Shown here: piece after piece, positions 9,858 through 18,912 of the stretch
Layout: each line of letters starts with the position of its first letter
Position numbering within the stretch: the first letter of the stretch is position 1
NCBI RefSeq assembly: GCF_000381545.1
Contig: NZ_KB906686.1
Span: 1 to 64,000 of the forward strand
Direction of reading: 5' to 3'
Length of the DNA stretch: 64,000 nt
From: Rhodonellum psychrophilum GCM71 = DSM 17998
GTDB lineage: Bacteria > Bacteroidota > Bacteroidia > Cytophagales > Cyclobacteriaceae
The notes under the pieces: model-generated
Databases searched by the model: none
What the model saw: only the letters and a program-made list of their open reading frames with translations
Told to the model about the DNA's origin: nothing
Translations under genes and position numbers: made by a program

Positions 9858-11366
9858 TTATAGGATCACTTTATCTTTAACGGGTATTTTATTTAGGGCA
9901 TCCACAAATGCCTCAGCAGAAGCCAACACGATATCAGTATTGGAAGAAAAACCATAATAAGGACGCTCTCCCTGCATCAACCGCATGTGTACTTTTGCCT
10001 GATCATCACTTCCTGCGGTAATGGCTTGAATCAAAAATTCCTCCAATTCCACCTGCGGCTTCACTATTTTCTCAATCGCTTTCAATACGGCATCCACTGG
10101 ACCATTCCCTTCTGAGGTGGCAAAGTGTGTCTTCTCCCCTACTTTGAGCTCAACATTGGCTTTAATGGTTCCATTGGATTCATAGCTTACTTTCACCAGT
10201 TCAATGAATGTGGAGTCTTCGATGTACTTGCCCACCAAGGAAAGTAAATCTTTGGGGCCAATGTCTCTTTTGGAGTCGGCCACAATCAAGAAAGCTTCAT
10301 ACACTTCCCTCAATTCCTCACCTTCCAAATGAACACCCAAGGCATCCAAATGATGTTTTAATGCTGCCCTACCACTTCTGGCTGTTAGTACGATGGAAGA
10401 TTCCAAAACGCCAACCTCCTTGGGATCGATGATTTCATAGTTTTCGCGGTGCTTCAAGACACCATCCTGATGAATTCCCGAAGAGTGGGCAAATGCATTT
10501 CTCCCCACAATTGCTTTATTGGGTTGAACCGGCATGTTCATCAGCTTGGAGATCAATCGGCTGGTTCCGTAGATCAAAGGGGTATTGATGTTGGTGAAGA
10601 CTGGGATGTCGTGGTGGCATTTGATGGCCATCACGACTTCCTCCATGGAGGTATTTCCCGCCCTTTCTCCGATACCATTGATCGTCACTTCCACCTGTCT
10701 TGCCCCATTTTGAACCCCAGCGATGGTGTTGGCCGTAGCCATTCCCAGATCATTGTGGCAATGGGTGGCAAGGATGGCTTTGTCGATATTCGACACATTT
10801 TCCCTCAGGTACCGGATGATGGCACCGTATTGTTCAGGAAGGCAATAGCCTGTGGTATCGGGAATGTTGATCACCGTGGCGCCAGCCTTGATGGCTTTTT
10901 CCACGATTCTCGCCAAAAATTCCATTTCTGCCCTTCCCGCATCTTCTGCGTAAAACTCCACATCCTCCACAAAACTCTTGGCATATTTCACTGCCTGAAC
11001 TGCCCTCTCGATAATTGCATCGGGGGTGGATCGAAGTTTGTATTGAATGTGGTAGGGAGAAACACCGATTCCGGTGTGAATTCTCCCTTTTTTGGCATAT
11101 TGGAGGGAAGCTGCTGCTACTTCAATATCTTTTTCCACTGCCCTCGAAAGGGCGCAGATAATAGGATTGGTGACTGCCTTAGAAATCTCCAATACAGAAT
11201 TAAAATCCCCTGGGCTGGAAATTGGGAATCCAGCCTCAATGATATCGACTCCTAGTTCTTCCAAAGCCTTGGCCACTACTATTTTCTCCTGGGTATTTAA
11301 CTGACAACCAGGAACCTGCTCTCCATCACGAAGGGTGGTATCGAATATCCATAGCTTTTCACTCAT
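9858..11366 (-). CDS. leuA: 2-isopropylmalate synthase
   Basis: LeuA condenses acetyl-CoA with 2-ketoisovalerate, the committed leucine step. The catalytic barrel shows [16 protein letters not shown], the divalent-metal motif [12 protein letters not shown], and [14 protein letters not shown]. The C-terminal regulatory domain (about 385-495), which binds leucine in the family, is present, so feedback inhibition is expected. 502 residues, normal. Gaps to ilvC (3 bp) and leuC (3 bp) show a tight operon. Confidence 0.96.
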   Translation of the reverse strand: MSEKLWIFDTTLRDGEQVPGCQLNTQEKIVVAKALEELGVDIIEAGFPISSPGDFNSVLEISKAVTNPIICALSRAVEKDIEVAAASLQYAKKGRIHTGIGVSPYHIQYKLRSTPDAIIERAVQAVKYAKSFVEDVEFYAEDAGRAEMEFLARIVEKAIKAGATVINIPDTTGYCLPEQYGAIIRYLRENVSNIDKAILATHCHNDLGMATANTIAGVQNGARQVEVTINGIGERAGNTSMEEVVMAIKCHHDIPVFTNINTPLIYGTSRLISKLMNMPVQPNKAIVGRNAFAHSSGIHQDGVLKHRENYEIIDPKEVGVLESSIVLTARSGRAALKHHLDALGVHLEGEELREVYEAFLIVADSKRDIGPKDLLSLVGKYIEDSTFIELVKVSYESNGTIKANVELKVGEKTHFATSEGNGPVDAVLKAIEKIVKPQVELEEFLIQAITAGSDDQAKVHMRLMQGERPYYGFSSNTDIVLASAEAFVDALNKIPVKDKVIL

Positions 11367-11369
11367 AAT

Positions 11370-12413
11370 TTAGTTGTTTTCGGGTCTTAATTTTCTGACG
11401 GTAGCACCTGCTTGCCACATCTCAGAATCTCTCAATTCTTTCAATTCCACTTCCAGTTTCTCCCTGTAATCGTCTTTACTGTTGGAGTCAATGGATTTTT
11501 GCGCTTCCTGCCCGGTTTTTACACTTTCGTATAATTTTTCAAATACCGGTTTGGTCGCATCCCTAAATGGTTTCCACCAATCCAAGGCACCTCTTTGGGC
11601 AGTCGTGGAGCAGTTGGCATACATCCAATCCATTCCATTTTCAGCAACCAAAGGCATCAAACTTTGTGTCAATTCCTCAACGGTTTCATTGAAAGCTTCA
11701 GAAGGGGTATGGCCGTTTGCTCTCAACACTTCATATTGCGCAGCAAAAATCCCTTGTATCGCACCCATCAAAGTTCCTCTTTCTCCCGTAAGATCCGAGG
11801 TCACTTCTCTGTAAAAATCGGTTTCGAAAAGGTATCCAGAACCAACGCCGATCCCAAGGGCGATCACCCTGTCTTTTGCTTTGCCGGTACCGTCCTGAAA
11901 GATTGCATAGGAAGAATTCAATCCTCTTCCTTCGACAAACATTCTTCTCAAGGAAGTTCCGGAACCTTTGGGAGCCACCAAAATCACATCCACATCTGGA
12001 GGAGGGATAATCCCGGTTTTTTCTTTATACGTAACCCCAAAGCCATGGGAAAAATACAATGCTTTGCCAGGCGTCAGGTGTTTTTTCACCATTGGCCATG
12101 CGGAAATCTGTCCGGCATCGGAGAGCAAAAACTGAAGAATAGTGCCTTTTTCGCAAGCTTCTTCCAGTTCAAACAATGTTTTGCCTGGAACCCAGCCGTC
12201 AGAGACTGCTTTATCCCAAGTTTTTGAGCCTTTTCGCTGTCCTACGATGACATTGAAACCATTGTCTTTAAGATTGAGAGCCTGACCAGGCCCTTGAACG
12301 CCGTAACCCAATACTGCAATGACTTCGTCTTTCAACACTTCTCTTGCTTTCTCCAAAGGGAATTCCTCCCGGGTGACTACATTTTCTTCTACTGATCCGA
12401 ATTTCAGTTTCAT
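11370..12413 (-). CDS. ilvC: Ketol-acid reductoisomerase
   Basis: IlvC isomerises and reduces acetolactate or acetohydroxybutyrate with NAD(P)H and Mg2+. The Rossmann motif appears as LGYGVQGPGQALNLKDNG and the cofactor loop as GQRKGSKTW, whose basic and Ser residues favour NADPH in this family. The catalytic C-terminal part includes DLTGERGTLMGAIQG and ETVEELTQ. At 347 residues it fits the short class-I type. It lies between ilvN (17-bp gap) and leuA. Confidence 0.95.
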   Translation of the reverse strand: MKLKFGSVEENVVTREEFPLEKAREVLKDEVIAVLGYGVQGPGQALNLKDNGFNVIVGQRKGSKTWDKAVSDGWVPGKTLFELEEACEKGTILQFLLSDAGQISAWPMVKKHLTPGKALYFSHGFGVTYKEKTGIIPPPDVDVILVAPKGSGTSLRRMFVEGRGLNSSYAIFQDGTGKAKDRVIALGIGVGSGYLFETDFYREVTSDLTGERGTLMGAIQGIFAAQYEVLRANGHTPSEAFNETVEELTQSLMPLVAENGMDWMYANCSTTAQRGALDWWKPFRDATKPVFEKLYESVKTGQEAQKSIDSNSKDDYREKLEVELKELRDSEMWQAGATVRKLRPENN

Positions 12414-12429
12414 AGTTTTAAAGGTTTGA

Positions 12430-12930
12430 TTATTTTAAATATTTGTCTAAAGTATCCATGGGTTTGGCCACCGCCACCCTGCCTGACCTGGCAAATTCGA
12501 GTATGTTAAATTCTTTCAATATTTCCAGTAAGGACTGGGTATCCTCCTTGTGCCCTGTAAATTCGATGACCACAAAGTCCTTTTCCGCCGCGATGATATG
12601 GGCATTGAACTGCCTGATCACTTTTTCCAATCTGGGGTCAAGGCTTTCTATCGGGATTTTATAAAGTGCGATTTCCTGATAGACCACTTGATCATCGGTA
12701 TAATAAAACGCCTTGATCACATCGATGATCTTTTCGATCTGCTTGGACAATTGAATGACTTGTTCTTCAGAAGTGGTCAGTTCGATCGTGATTTTGTAAA
12801 TGCCATCTTCCCGGCTTTCGGAGGCTGTCAAGGCGTCGATATTGATTCCCCTTCGCGTGAATATGATGGTAATCCTATTGAGTATCCCTATGAAATTTTC
12901 CGTGAAAACAGAAATGGTATAACGGTTCAT
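12430..12930 (-). CDS. ilvN: Acetolactate synthase small (regulatory) subunit
   Basis: A 166-residue regulatory subunit. The ACT domain occupies about residues 1-75 with the pattern 'YTISVFTENFIGILNRIT' and 'GINIDALTASESREDGIYK', followed by the C-terminal domain of the small-subunit family. It binds IlvB and confers valine feedback sensitivity. The 10-bp gap to ilvB supports stoichiometric expression. Confidence 0.94.
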   Translation of the reverse strand: MNRYTISVFTENFIGILNRITIIFTRRGINIDALTASESREDGIYKITIELTTSEEQVIQLSKQIEKIIDVIKAFYYTDDQVVYQEIALYKIPIESLDPRLEKVIRQFNAHIIAAEKDFVVIEFTGHKEDTQSLLEILKEFNILEFARSGRVAVAKPMDTLDKYLK

Positions 12931-12940
12931 AAATCTGGTT

Positions 12941-14623
12941 TTAGCTTAATCTTACTTCTTCTACGGAACATCCTGTGGCAATCATCGGGAAGACATTGTC
13001 TTCTTTCTCCACCACTACTTCCAGGAAGTAAGGGCCGTCATGAATGAACATATCTGCTACGGCTTCACTGAGCTCTGCGCGTCCAGTTACTTTACTCCCT
13101 TTGATTTTATAGGCCTCCGCGATTTTGACAAAATCAGGGTTTTCCAGTTCCGTGAAAGAATACCTTTTGTCAAAAAACATCTGCTGCCATTGTCGGACCA
13201 TCCCGAGATAGTTATTGTTCAGCAAAACAATCTTTACAGGTGCTTTGGTCTGCATGATCGTACCCAATTCCTGGATCGTCATTTGAATTCCTCCATCTCC
13301 ACAGACACAGATCACTTGCCTGTTAAAGTCATGCAGTTGGGCACCCAAAGCTGCCGGAAGGGCAAATCCCATGGTACCCAATCCACCTGAAGTCACTTGA
13401 GTCCTAGGCTGTTTGTAGTCAAAATATCTCCAGGCAATCATTTGGTGCTGCCCCACATCTGTCACCAAAATGGCATCGTCGGCTTTGTATTCATTGATAA
13501 ACCGAATGACTTCACCCATGGTCAACCCAACTTTCGTCGGCGACAAATCATTGGCACACACTACTTTTTTCTCTTCTTTTTCCAGTTCCCTGAAACGTTG
13601 CAACCAGTCTTCATGCTTGTTTGCATGTACAGCTTCGATCAGCATTTCCAGACTTTGGCGACAATCTCCCAAAATAGGGACTGTGCATTTGACATTTTTG
13701 TCGATCTCTGCGGGATCAAGTTCTAAGTGGATGACTTTTGCTTGTTTGGCATAGCGCTTCAAATCCCCTGTAACCCGATCATCAAACCGCATTCCCACGG
13801 CGATGAGCACGTCACATTGATTGGTAAGGATATTTGGTGCATAGTTGCCGTGCATCCCCAATTTCCCTACATAATGCGTGTTCATTTCTGACAATGCACC
13901 GGAACCCAAGAGTGTTGAAGCTGCAGGAATCCCTGTTTTGTCAACGAAGGCTTTCAATTCCTTATCGGCTTTTCCAATCAAAACACCTTGTCCAAAGACA
14001 ATAAATGGGCGCTCTGCAGCATTGATCAACTCTGCAGCTTGCTGAACAGCTTCCTTACTGACTTCCGCATAAGGCTTGTAAGAACGAATGCCGAGACAAG
14101 GGATATAGTTGAATTCGGCAAATTCTGTCTGGGCATTCTTGGTGATGTCCACCAATACCGGACCCGGACGACCGGATCGGGCTATATGAAAAGCTTTGGC
14201 AATGGCGGGAGCAATGTCTTCCGCTCTTCTAACCTGGATGTTCCATTTGGTTCCTGGCATAGAAATGCCCACCATGTCCGTTTCCTGAAAAGCATCTGTG
14301 CCCAAAAGATGTGCTGCGACTTGCCCCGTGATACAGACCAAGGGTGTGCTGTCAATCTGGGCATCGGCAATGCCAGTGATCAGGTTCGTTGCCCCCGGAC
14401 CGGAGGTGGCCAAGGCAATTCCTACCTTGCCGGAGACGCGCGCATATCCTTGGGCGGCATGGATTGCTCCTTGCTCATGACGGGTCAAAACATGTTTGAT
14501 TCTGTCACTGTAATCATATAAAGCATCATACACGGGCATGATGGCACCTCCAGGATAACCAAATATATATTCGGCATTTTCGGCAATAAGGGATCTAACT
14601 ACGATATCCGCTCCTCTTATCAT
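12941..14623 (-). CDS. ilvB: Acetolactate synthase large (catalytic) subunit
   Basis: A thiamine-diphosphate enzyme condensing pyruvate with pyruvate or 2-ketobutyrate. The N-terminal domain carries the catalytic Glu region 'GYPGGAIMPVYDAL...RHEQGAIHAA'. The FAD-binding middle domain and the C-terminal ThDP/Mg motif 'CGDGGIQMTIQELGTI...LNNNYLGMVRQWQ' follow. 560 residues, full length. It is the second gene of the ilv-leu operon, 20 bp after ilvD. Confidence 0.97.
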   Translation of the reverse strand: MIRGADIVVRSLIAENAEYIFGYPGGAIMPVYDALYDYSDRIKHVLTRHEQGAIHAAQGYARVSGKVGIALATSGPGATNLITGIADAQIDSTPLVCITGQVAAHLLGTDAFQETDMVGISMPGTKWNIQVRRAEDIAPAIAKAFHIARSGRPGPVLVDITKNAQTEFAEFNYIPCLGIRSYKPYAEVSKEAVQQAAELINAAERPFIVFGQGVLIGKADKELKAFVDKTGIPAASTLLGSGALSEMNTHYVGKLGMHGNYAPNILTNQCDVLIAVGMRFDDRVTGDLKRYAKQAKVIHLELDPAEIDKNVKCTVPILGDCRQSLEMLIEAVHANKHEDWLQRFRELEKEEKKVVCANDLSPTKVGLTMGEVIRFINEYKADDAILVTDVGQHQMIAWRYFDYKQPRTQVTSGGLGTMGFALPAALGAQLHDFNRQVICVCGDGGIQMTIQELGTIMQTKAPVKIVLLNNNYLGMVRQWQQMFFDKRYSFTELENPDFVKIAEAYKIKGSKVTGRAELSEAVADMFIHDGPYFLEVVVEKEDNVFPMIATGCSVEEVRLS

Positions 14624-14643
14624 GGTGTATTTGGTTTAATTGA

Positions 14644-16320
14644 TTAATTATCCGTAACGCAACCTTCTGATGCGGTCGAGACCAATTTATTGTACTTTTT
14701 GAGCGTTCCCTGAAGTCCGCTGAGGTCTTTGTTGACCCAATGTTTTTTCCTTTCTGCAAATTCTTCCTCCGAAACCGCACATTTGAGTTCCAAGGTATCG
14801 GCATCGATGGTGATGACGTCCCCATCCTGAAGCAAGCCAATAGGTCCGCCCAAGTAGGCTTCCGGCGTCACGTGTCCCACCACAAATCCGTGGGTTCCGC
14901 CCGAGAATCTGCCGTCGGTGATCAAAGCGCAACTGGAACCAAGTCCGGCTCCGATGATCATGGAAGTGGGTTTCAGCATTTCCGGCATGCCTGGTCCACC
15001 TTTGGGACCGATGTATCGGATCACGATGACATCACCTTCCTGAATTTTTTTGTTTTTGATGGCCTCGTTGGTTTCCAGTTCAGAATTGAAAACTTTGGCT
15101 GGGCCAGTGAAGGATTTCCCTTCCTTGCCGGAGATTTTGGCAACTGAACCTTGCGGTGCAAGGTTCCCATGTAGGATACAGAGGTGACCTGTTTTTTGTA
15201 ATGGTGTTTCAATGGGATGAATGACGTTGACCATGGAAGGCACAATTGGAGTAACATCCGCAAGGTTTTCCGCCAGGGTTTTGCCCGTCACCGTCATGCA
15301 ATCTCCATGAAGGAGACCATTGTTCAACAGGTATTTCATAAAGGCCGGCAATCCTCCTTGCTCATGAAGATCTTCCATCAAAAATTTTCCCGAAGGCTTG
15401 AAATCTCCCAAAACCGGGGTGGAATGGTTGATCCTTTTGAAATCCTCCAAGGTAAAATCCAAACCGGCTGTCTTGGCGATGGCCAAAATATGCAAAACCG
15501 CATTGGTACTTCCTCCTAAGGAAACGGCTACCCTTACGGCATTTTCAAGGCTTTTAAGGGTAATGATGTCTTTTGGTTTTAAGTCTTTTTCCAAAAGGAT
15601 CTTCATGTACTTGGAGACATCCCTACATTCCTGAATTTTCTCCGGGGAATTTGCGGGATAAGACCCACTGTATGGCAATGACATCCCCATGGCCTCAATG
15701 GCCGAGGACATCGTGTTGGCAGTATACATTCCACCACAGGCCCCAGCTCCCGGGCATGCATTTTGGATCACACCTTGGTAATCTTGGTCACTGAGCTCAC
15801 CTTTGATCCTTTTTCCATAGGCTTCAAAAGCGGATACGATATTCAGTTTTTCGCCTTTATAATTACCGGAACGAATGGTGCCGCCATAGACCATGATCGA
15901 GGGTCTGTTGATCCTGAGCATCCCCATGATAGCACCCGGCATGTTTTTATCACAACCGGCCACCGCGATACAGGCATCAAAGGAATGTCCCGAAATAAAG
16001 GATTCGATGGAGTCCGCGATGATCTCTCGGGATACGAGGGAATAGCGCATTCCGTCCGTTCCCATCGAGATACCGTCAGAAATCCCGATGGTATTAAAAA
16101 CCAAACCGGTCAGATCATGCGCCGAGGAGGCTTCTTTGATCAGACCGGCAAAGTCATTCAGGTGCATATTGCAGGGGTTACTTTCATAGCCACAACTGGC
16201 TACCCCTACAAAAGGCTGTTTCATCTTTTTATCACTCATTCCGGTGGCGTAAAGCATGGCTTTCCCTGCCGGATGTTCTTCATTGTCACTGATCTCCCAA
16301 CTGTATTTTTTTAGACTCAT
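14644..16320 (-). CDS. ilvD: Dihydroxy-acid dehydratase
   Basis: IlvD dehydrates 2,3-dihydroxy-acids to the 2-keto acids of valine and isoleucine using an Fe-S cluster. Cluster-binding Cys positions are seen in [16 protein letters not shown] and [16 protein letters not shown]; the C-terminal '[18 protein letters not shown]' motif is also present. 558 residues. It is the first structural gene of the operon, with its ATG 30 bp after the leader terminator U-tract, which fits control by attenuation. It is distinct from the IlvD/Edd paralogue at 37193-38908. Confidence 0.96.
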   Translation of the reverse strand: MSLKKYSWEISDNEEHPAGKAMLYATGMSDKKMKQPFVGVASCGYESNPCNMHLNDFAGLIKEASSAHDLTGLVFNTIGISDGISMGTDGMRYSLVSREIIADSIESFISGHSFDACIAVAGCDKNMPGAIMGMLRINRPSIMVYGGTIRSGNYKGEKLNIVSAFEAYGKRIKGELSDQDYQGVIQNACPGAGACGGMYTANTMSSAIEAMGMSLPYSGSYPANSPEKIQECRDVSKYMKILLEKDLKPKDIITLKSLENAVRVAVSLGGSTNAVLHILAIAKTAGLDFTLEDFKRINHSTPVLGDFKPSGKFLMEDLHEQGGLPAFMKYLLNNGLLHGDCMTVTGKTLAENLADVTPIVPSMVNVIHPIETPLQKTGHLCILHGNLAPQGSVAKISGKEGKSFTGPAKVFNSELETNEAIKNKKIQEGDVIVIRYIGPKGGPGMPEMLKPTSMIIGAGLGSSCALITDGRFSGGTHGFVVGHVTPEAYLGGPIGLLQDGDVITIDADTLELKCAVSEEEFAERKKHWVNKDLSGLQGTLKKYNKLVSTASEGCVTDN

Positions 16321-16350
16321 GGTGATGCGTTCGTCGGTTTAATGGGTTAT

Positions 16351-16379
16351 AAAAAAAAGTGCCTCATCATCTGAGGCAC
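16351..16379 (-). terminator. Leader terminator (attenuator) before ilvD
   Basis: On the minus strand the RNA reads GUGCCUCA, loop GAUGA, UGAGGCAC, then eight U. The 8-bp G/C-containing stem with an uninterrupted U8 tract is a textbook intrinsic terminator. It sits between the leader peptide and ilvD, so read-through is required for operon expression. Confidence 0.9.
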
Positions 16380-16421
16380 CTAGCATTATATGGATGTTTG
16401 TCTAAATAGCCTAGCGCCTCA
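16372..16421 (-). promoter_or_regulatory. Antiterminator arms of the ilv-leu attenuator
   Basis: Directly after the leader stop codon the minus strand reads TGAGGCGCTAG (16421-16411). It can pair with CTAGGTGCCTCA (16383-16372), which contains the 5' arm of the terminator, giving 11 base pairs with one G-U and one single-base bulge. The two pairings are mutually exclusive. A ribosome that finishes the leader covers TGAGGCGC and lets the terminator form. A ribosome stalled on Ile/Val/Leu codons leaves it free to form the antiterminator. Confidence 0.85.
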
Positions 16422-16475
16422 TTACTTTATATCAATGAGAATAATAATGCTTAGAGGAGTGACTATTTTCAACAT
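16422..16475 (-). CDS. ilv-leu operon leader peptide (17 aa)
   Basis: ATG at 16475 and TAA at 16424-16422 encode MLKIVTPLSIIILIDIK. Ten of 17 residues are Ile, Leu or Val, including an III-L-I run. The stop codon abuts the antiterminator arm with no spacer. Composition, position before ilvD and the mutually exclusive hairpins downstream together identify it as a regulatory leader peptide sensing charged branched-chain tRNAs. Confidence 0.87.
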   Translation of the reverse strand: MLKIVTPLSIIILIDIK

Positions 16476-16513
16476 GTGGTTGTGGTTCTTTTTTTTCTTT
16501 GTTTATGATGATA

Positions 16514-16544
16514 CAATATTAAAGCTCTATTTCCACACTTACAA
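16514..16544 (-). promoter_or_regulatory. Candidate promoter of the ilv-leu operon
   Basis: On the minus strand TTG (16544-16542), a 20-nt spacer and TAATATTG (16521-16514) fit the Bacteroidota -33 TTG / -7 TAnnTTTG pattern apart from one base. The start site would fall near 16507, about 30 nt before the leader peptide ATG, giving a leader RNA of roughly 155 nt to the terminator. Confidence 0.55.
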
Positions 16545-17122
16545 TATTTAATTTCTTTTTTTTATCTAATTAAGAATTTAAAACAAGGTGTTTAAATATT
16601 TTTGAAAAATTTTAACACAGCGAAATCAATATAAACAGAATAAGTTATTGATGAAAATTGGGTTTGATCAAAAATTCAAAATTTTGTATTGAATTCTTCA
16701 TCCCCTAATCAAATGTTTATTTTTTTGATTTTTTTTCAAGTAAAAAATACATATACCTTCTATTCAATAACAAAAAGTGTATTTTGATAAATATAACATA
16801 AAATGATCCTTTTGAAACCGATCATGACAAGCCAAATGAATTATTCAAATGATGTCCCAAAGTTTGCATTTGATTCACCTTGTTTCCTTCAAACACAAAG
16901 TGGGGACGCATCGGGTTTTCCGGCGAATTGATCCAGTTTTCAGTTTAGCCCAAAATCTGTATAGAGGTTTCTTTGATTGGTGAAACTAAAAGAGGATCAC
17001 GCTATTATGTAGACATTTCCTAATCCCAGCAGGAAAAGGTAAAGAAACGTCAACACCGGAATGTTTATCAAACAATAACAGTCTTGAATAACATTCCTCA
17101 TGCATAAAACGGGTTTAGCGCT
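16545..17122. other. Long AT-rich divergent spacer between ilv operon and ispE
   Basis: About 580 bp without a gene. The part 16545-16830 is A/T-rich with homopolymer runs. At 17057-17064 and 17090-17097 GGAATGTT and AACATTCC form an 8-bp inverted repeat. Read on the minus strand from about 17116, the sequence starts TAAACCCGTTTTATGCATGA and later has CCGGTGTTGACG, which resembles the interspersed repeat found at 18673, so 17000-17117 may be a degraded copy. Confidence 0.4.
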
Positions 17123-17130
17123 TATCTTTG
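17123..17130 (+). promoter_or_regulatory. Candidate -7 box of ispE
   Basis: TATCTTTG matches the Bacteroidota -7 consensus TAnnTTTG exactly. It lies 24 bp before the ATG at 17155, so a transcript would begin just before that codon and not include the upstream in-frame TTG at 17128. No good -33 box is apparent. Confidence 0.5.
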
Positions 17131-17154
17131 CATTTCAATTTTGAAACTCCCGAT

Positions 17155-17961
17155 ATGATCAGTTTCCCAAATGCCAAGATAAACCTTGGCCTCCATGTGA
17201 CCGCCAAAAGGAAAGATGGCTACCATGAACTAGAAACCTGCATGGTACCCATTCCGCTCTTCGAAGCGTTGGAAATGATATTGGACAACAAGACCGTCTT
17301 CACCAGCACCGGCCTACCCATACCTGGAGTCGACAAGGACAACTTGATTTTGAAAGCATTCAAATTGCTCAGAAAGGATTTCAACGACCTGCCAAACCTG
17401 AATATTCACCTGCACAAAAACATTCCCATCGGCGCTGGATTGGGAGGCGGATCTGCCGATGCTGCCTTTGCACTCAAGTTGATGAACAACCTTTTTGACC
17501 TGCATCTCGAAGATTGGTTTTTGGAAGACTATGCCGCGCAATTGGGAAGCGACTGTCCATTTTTCATCGAAAACACTCCAAAAATCGCCACTGGCAGAGG
17601 CGAAATCTTGGAGCCTGTTTCCGTTGACCTGAAAGGGAAATACCTCGTCTTGATCAATCCACAGATCCACATTTCCACCAAAGATGCCTACAGCGGCATT
17701 TCCCCAAAAAAGCCTTTGGGCAATCTCAAAAATATTCTTGCGGACCAAAGCCTTTGGAAAGCGCATTTGGTGAATGATTTTGAGGCCAGCATTTTCCCTA
17801 AATATCCGGAAATCGCCCAGATCAAAGACCGACTCTATGATTTGGGGGCCTTCTATGCAGCCATGTCTGGTTCAGGGGCGACGGTTTTTGGGCTGTTTGA
17901 TTCAAAACCCGAATCGGTAGAATGGAAAGAGGGTTATTTTGTGTTTGGGGCGGAAATGTAA
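17155..17961 (+). CDS. ispE: 4-diphosphocytidyl-2-C-methyl-D-erythritol kinase
   Basis: IspE phosphorylates CDP-methylerythritol in the non-mevalonate isoprenoid pathway. GHMP-kinase motifs are clear: N-terminal FPNAKINLGLHVTAKRKDGYH, ATP-binding PIGAGLGGGSADAAFAL (about residues 90-106), and C-terminal MSGSGATVFGLF. ATG 17155 gives 268 residues, normal for the family and consistent with the -7 box at 17123. It stands alone; the decayed toxin-antitoxin pair follows. Confidence 0.95.
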   Translation: MISFPNAKINLGLHVTAKRKDGYHELETCMVPIPLFEALEMILDNKTVFTSTGLPIPGVDKDNLILKAFKLLRKDFNDLPNLNIHLHKNIPIGAGLGGGSADAAFALKLMNNLFDLHLEDWFLEDYAAQLGSDCPFFIENTPKIATGRGEILEPVSVDLKGKYLVLINPQIHISTKDAYSGISPKKPLGNLKNILADQSLWKAHLVNDFEASIFPKYPEIAQIKDRLYDLGAFYAAMSGSGATVFGLFDSKPESVEWKEGYFVFGAEM

Positions 17962-18033
17962 AAGATTCTCAAATCCTGTTTATTTTTGTAAATATAAATT
18001 GTATTTATTTTTTTTTAAATAAAGAGACAAAGT

Positions 18034-18277
18034 ATGGCAACTTTCACGAGCTCACTACCAGACGATCTATTAAAAAATGCTAGGTGAACAGGCAAAATAA
18101 TTGTCTTTACCTAAAAATAAATTAATTGAAAATGCCTTAAGGATTTATTTAGATCATCTCAGGAGATCCGAATATGTCAAATCATTTCGCCAAGCTGGTG
18201 AGGATGAAGACATGACGCTGATGGCTGAAGAAGGAATGGGGGATTACTTAAAGCAGCTTGATGACGAAGCAAGGTGA
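18034..18277 (+). pseudogene. MazE-like antitoxin, frameshifted and interrupted
   Basis: ATG at 18034 starts MATFTSSLPDDLL, a ribbon-helix-helix-like antitoxin N-terminus, but the frame stops at TGA 18085-18087. The +1 frame continues the protein: LGEQAK, then an in-frame TAA at 18098-18100, then LSLPKNKLIENALRIYLDHL and onward to TGA at 18275-18277. One frameshift plus one nonsense codon make it inactive as read. The 3' end overlaps the toxin start by 17 nt, the usual arrangement of such pairs. Confidence 0.75.
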
Positions 18278-18596
18278 TATTTGGTATGCTGACCTCAATT
18301 CTACAATTGCATATAAACAGGCTGGCTTACGCCCAGTTGTAATTATCAGTGGCAACTTGTTGAACAAGCATTTAAAAATAGTGATTGCTGTTCCCTTGAT
18401 ATCTAAAATCAAGAAATATGCGGGGAACCCAATATTGGAACCAAATACCCGCAATAATTTAAAATCCACCTAGGAGATGCTTGTCTTTCACATCCGTCCT
18501 ATTTCAAAAGAACGTCTGGTTGAAAAAATTGGCGAAATTTCTAAAGAAGAACTTGATCATACACTCAGCACACTTAAAGATCTCACGACTTTTTAG
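18261..18596 (+). pseudogene. MazF/PemK-like toxin with in-frame amber stop
   Basis: ATG at 18261 begins MTKQGDIWYADLN, and GLRPVVIISGN follows. Both match the MazF/PemK endoribonuclease fold (GDIxxxxLxP and RPVVVIS). TAG at 18471-18473 interrupts the frame after 70 codons. The same frame then resumes EMLVFHIRPISKERLVEKIG and ends at TAG 18594-18596, giving the normal family length of about 110 residues if the amber codon is ignored. The C-terminal Ser-Lys-Arg strand needed for the fold is therefore lost. Nonsense decay or a sequence error are both possible. Confidence 0.78.
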
Positions 18597-18672
18597 CAGG
18601 GTATTTTAAGTTGAAAAAAAGTATAATTTACCCCTAAATTAATCAATGGGCTATGGTAATTTGGAACATGCA

Positions 18673-18840
18673 GTAAACCCGTTTTATACATTACGGACTC
18701 AACTCAATATTGTAATTGACAGAAAATCAATTGGATGTTGATTACTTTTGATGTCATCCTATTGGTGTCAGGAATTATTCTCCCAATAGGCTGATTTTCT
18801 TTCAGTTTCAATCCTATCTGGAAACCTATTGCATATTCCA
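18673..18840 (+). repeat. Interspersed repeat, copy A
   Basis: One of four recognisable copies of a degenerate repeat of about 160 bp. It begins TAAACCCGTTTTATACATTACG, the 'AAACCCG...CATnACG' head shared with copy C. It contains CCTATTGGTGTCAGGAAT and TCCCAATAGGCTGATTTTC, and its tail GGAAACCTATTGCATATT matches the tail of copy C. CCTATTGG and CCAATAGG can pair as an 8-bp stem. No reading frame is present. Confidence 0.75.
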
Positions 18841-18912
18841 TCTAACTTAATCAAGTTAGATGCTTTACGATACTTTTCCGCTGTCTTAGAATTCGGGTTA
18901 AATCTAAGAGAT

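Noticed and set aside
11595-12227. Open frame of 210 codons opposite ilvC
   Set aside because: Antisense shadow of a highly conserved enzyme gene; composition rich in Phe, His, Cys and Gln is not protein-like.
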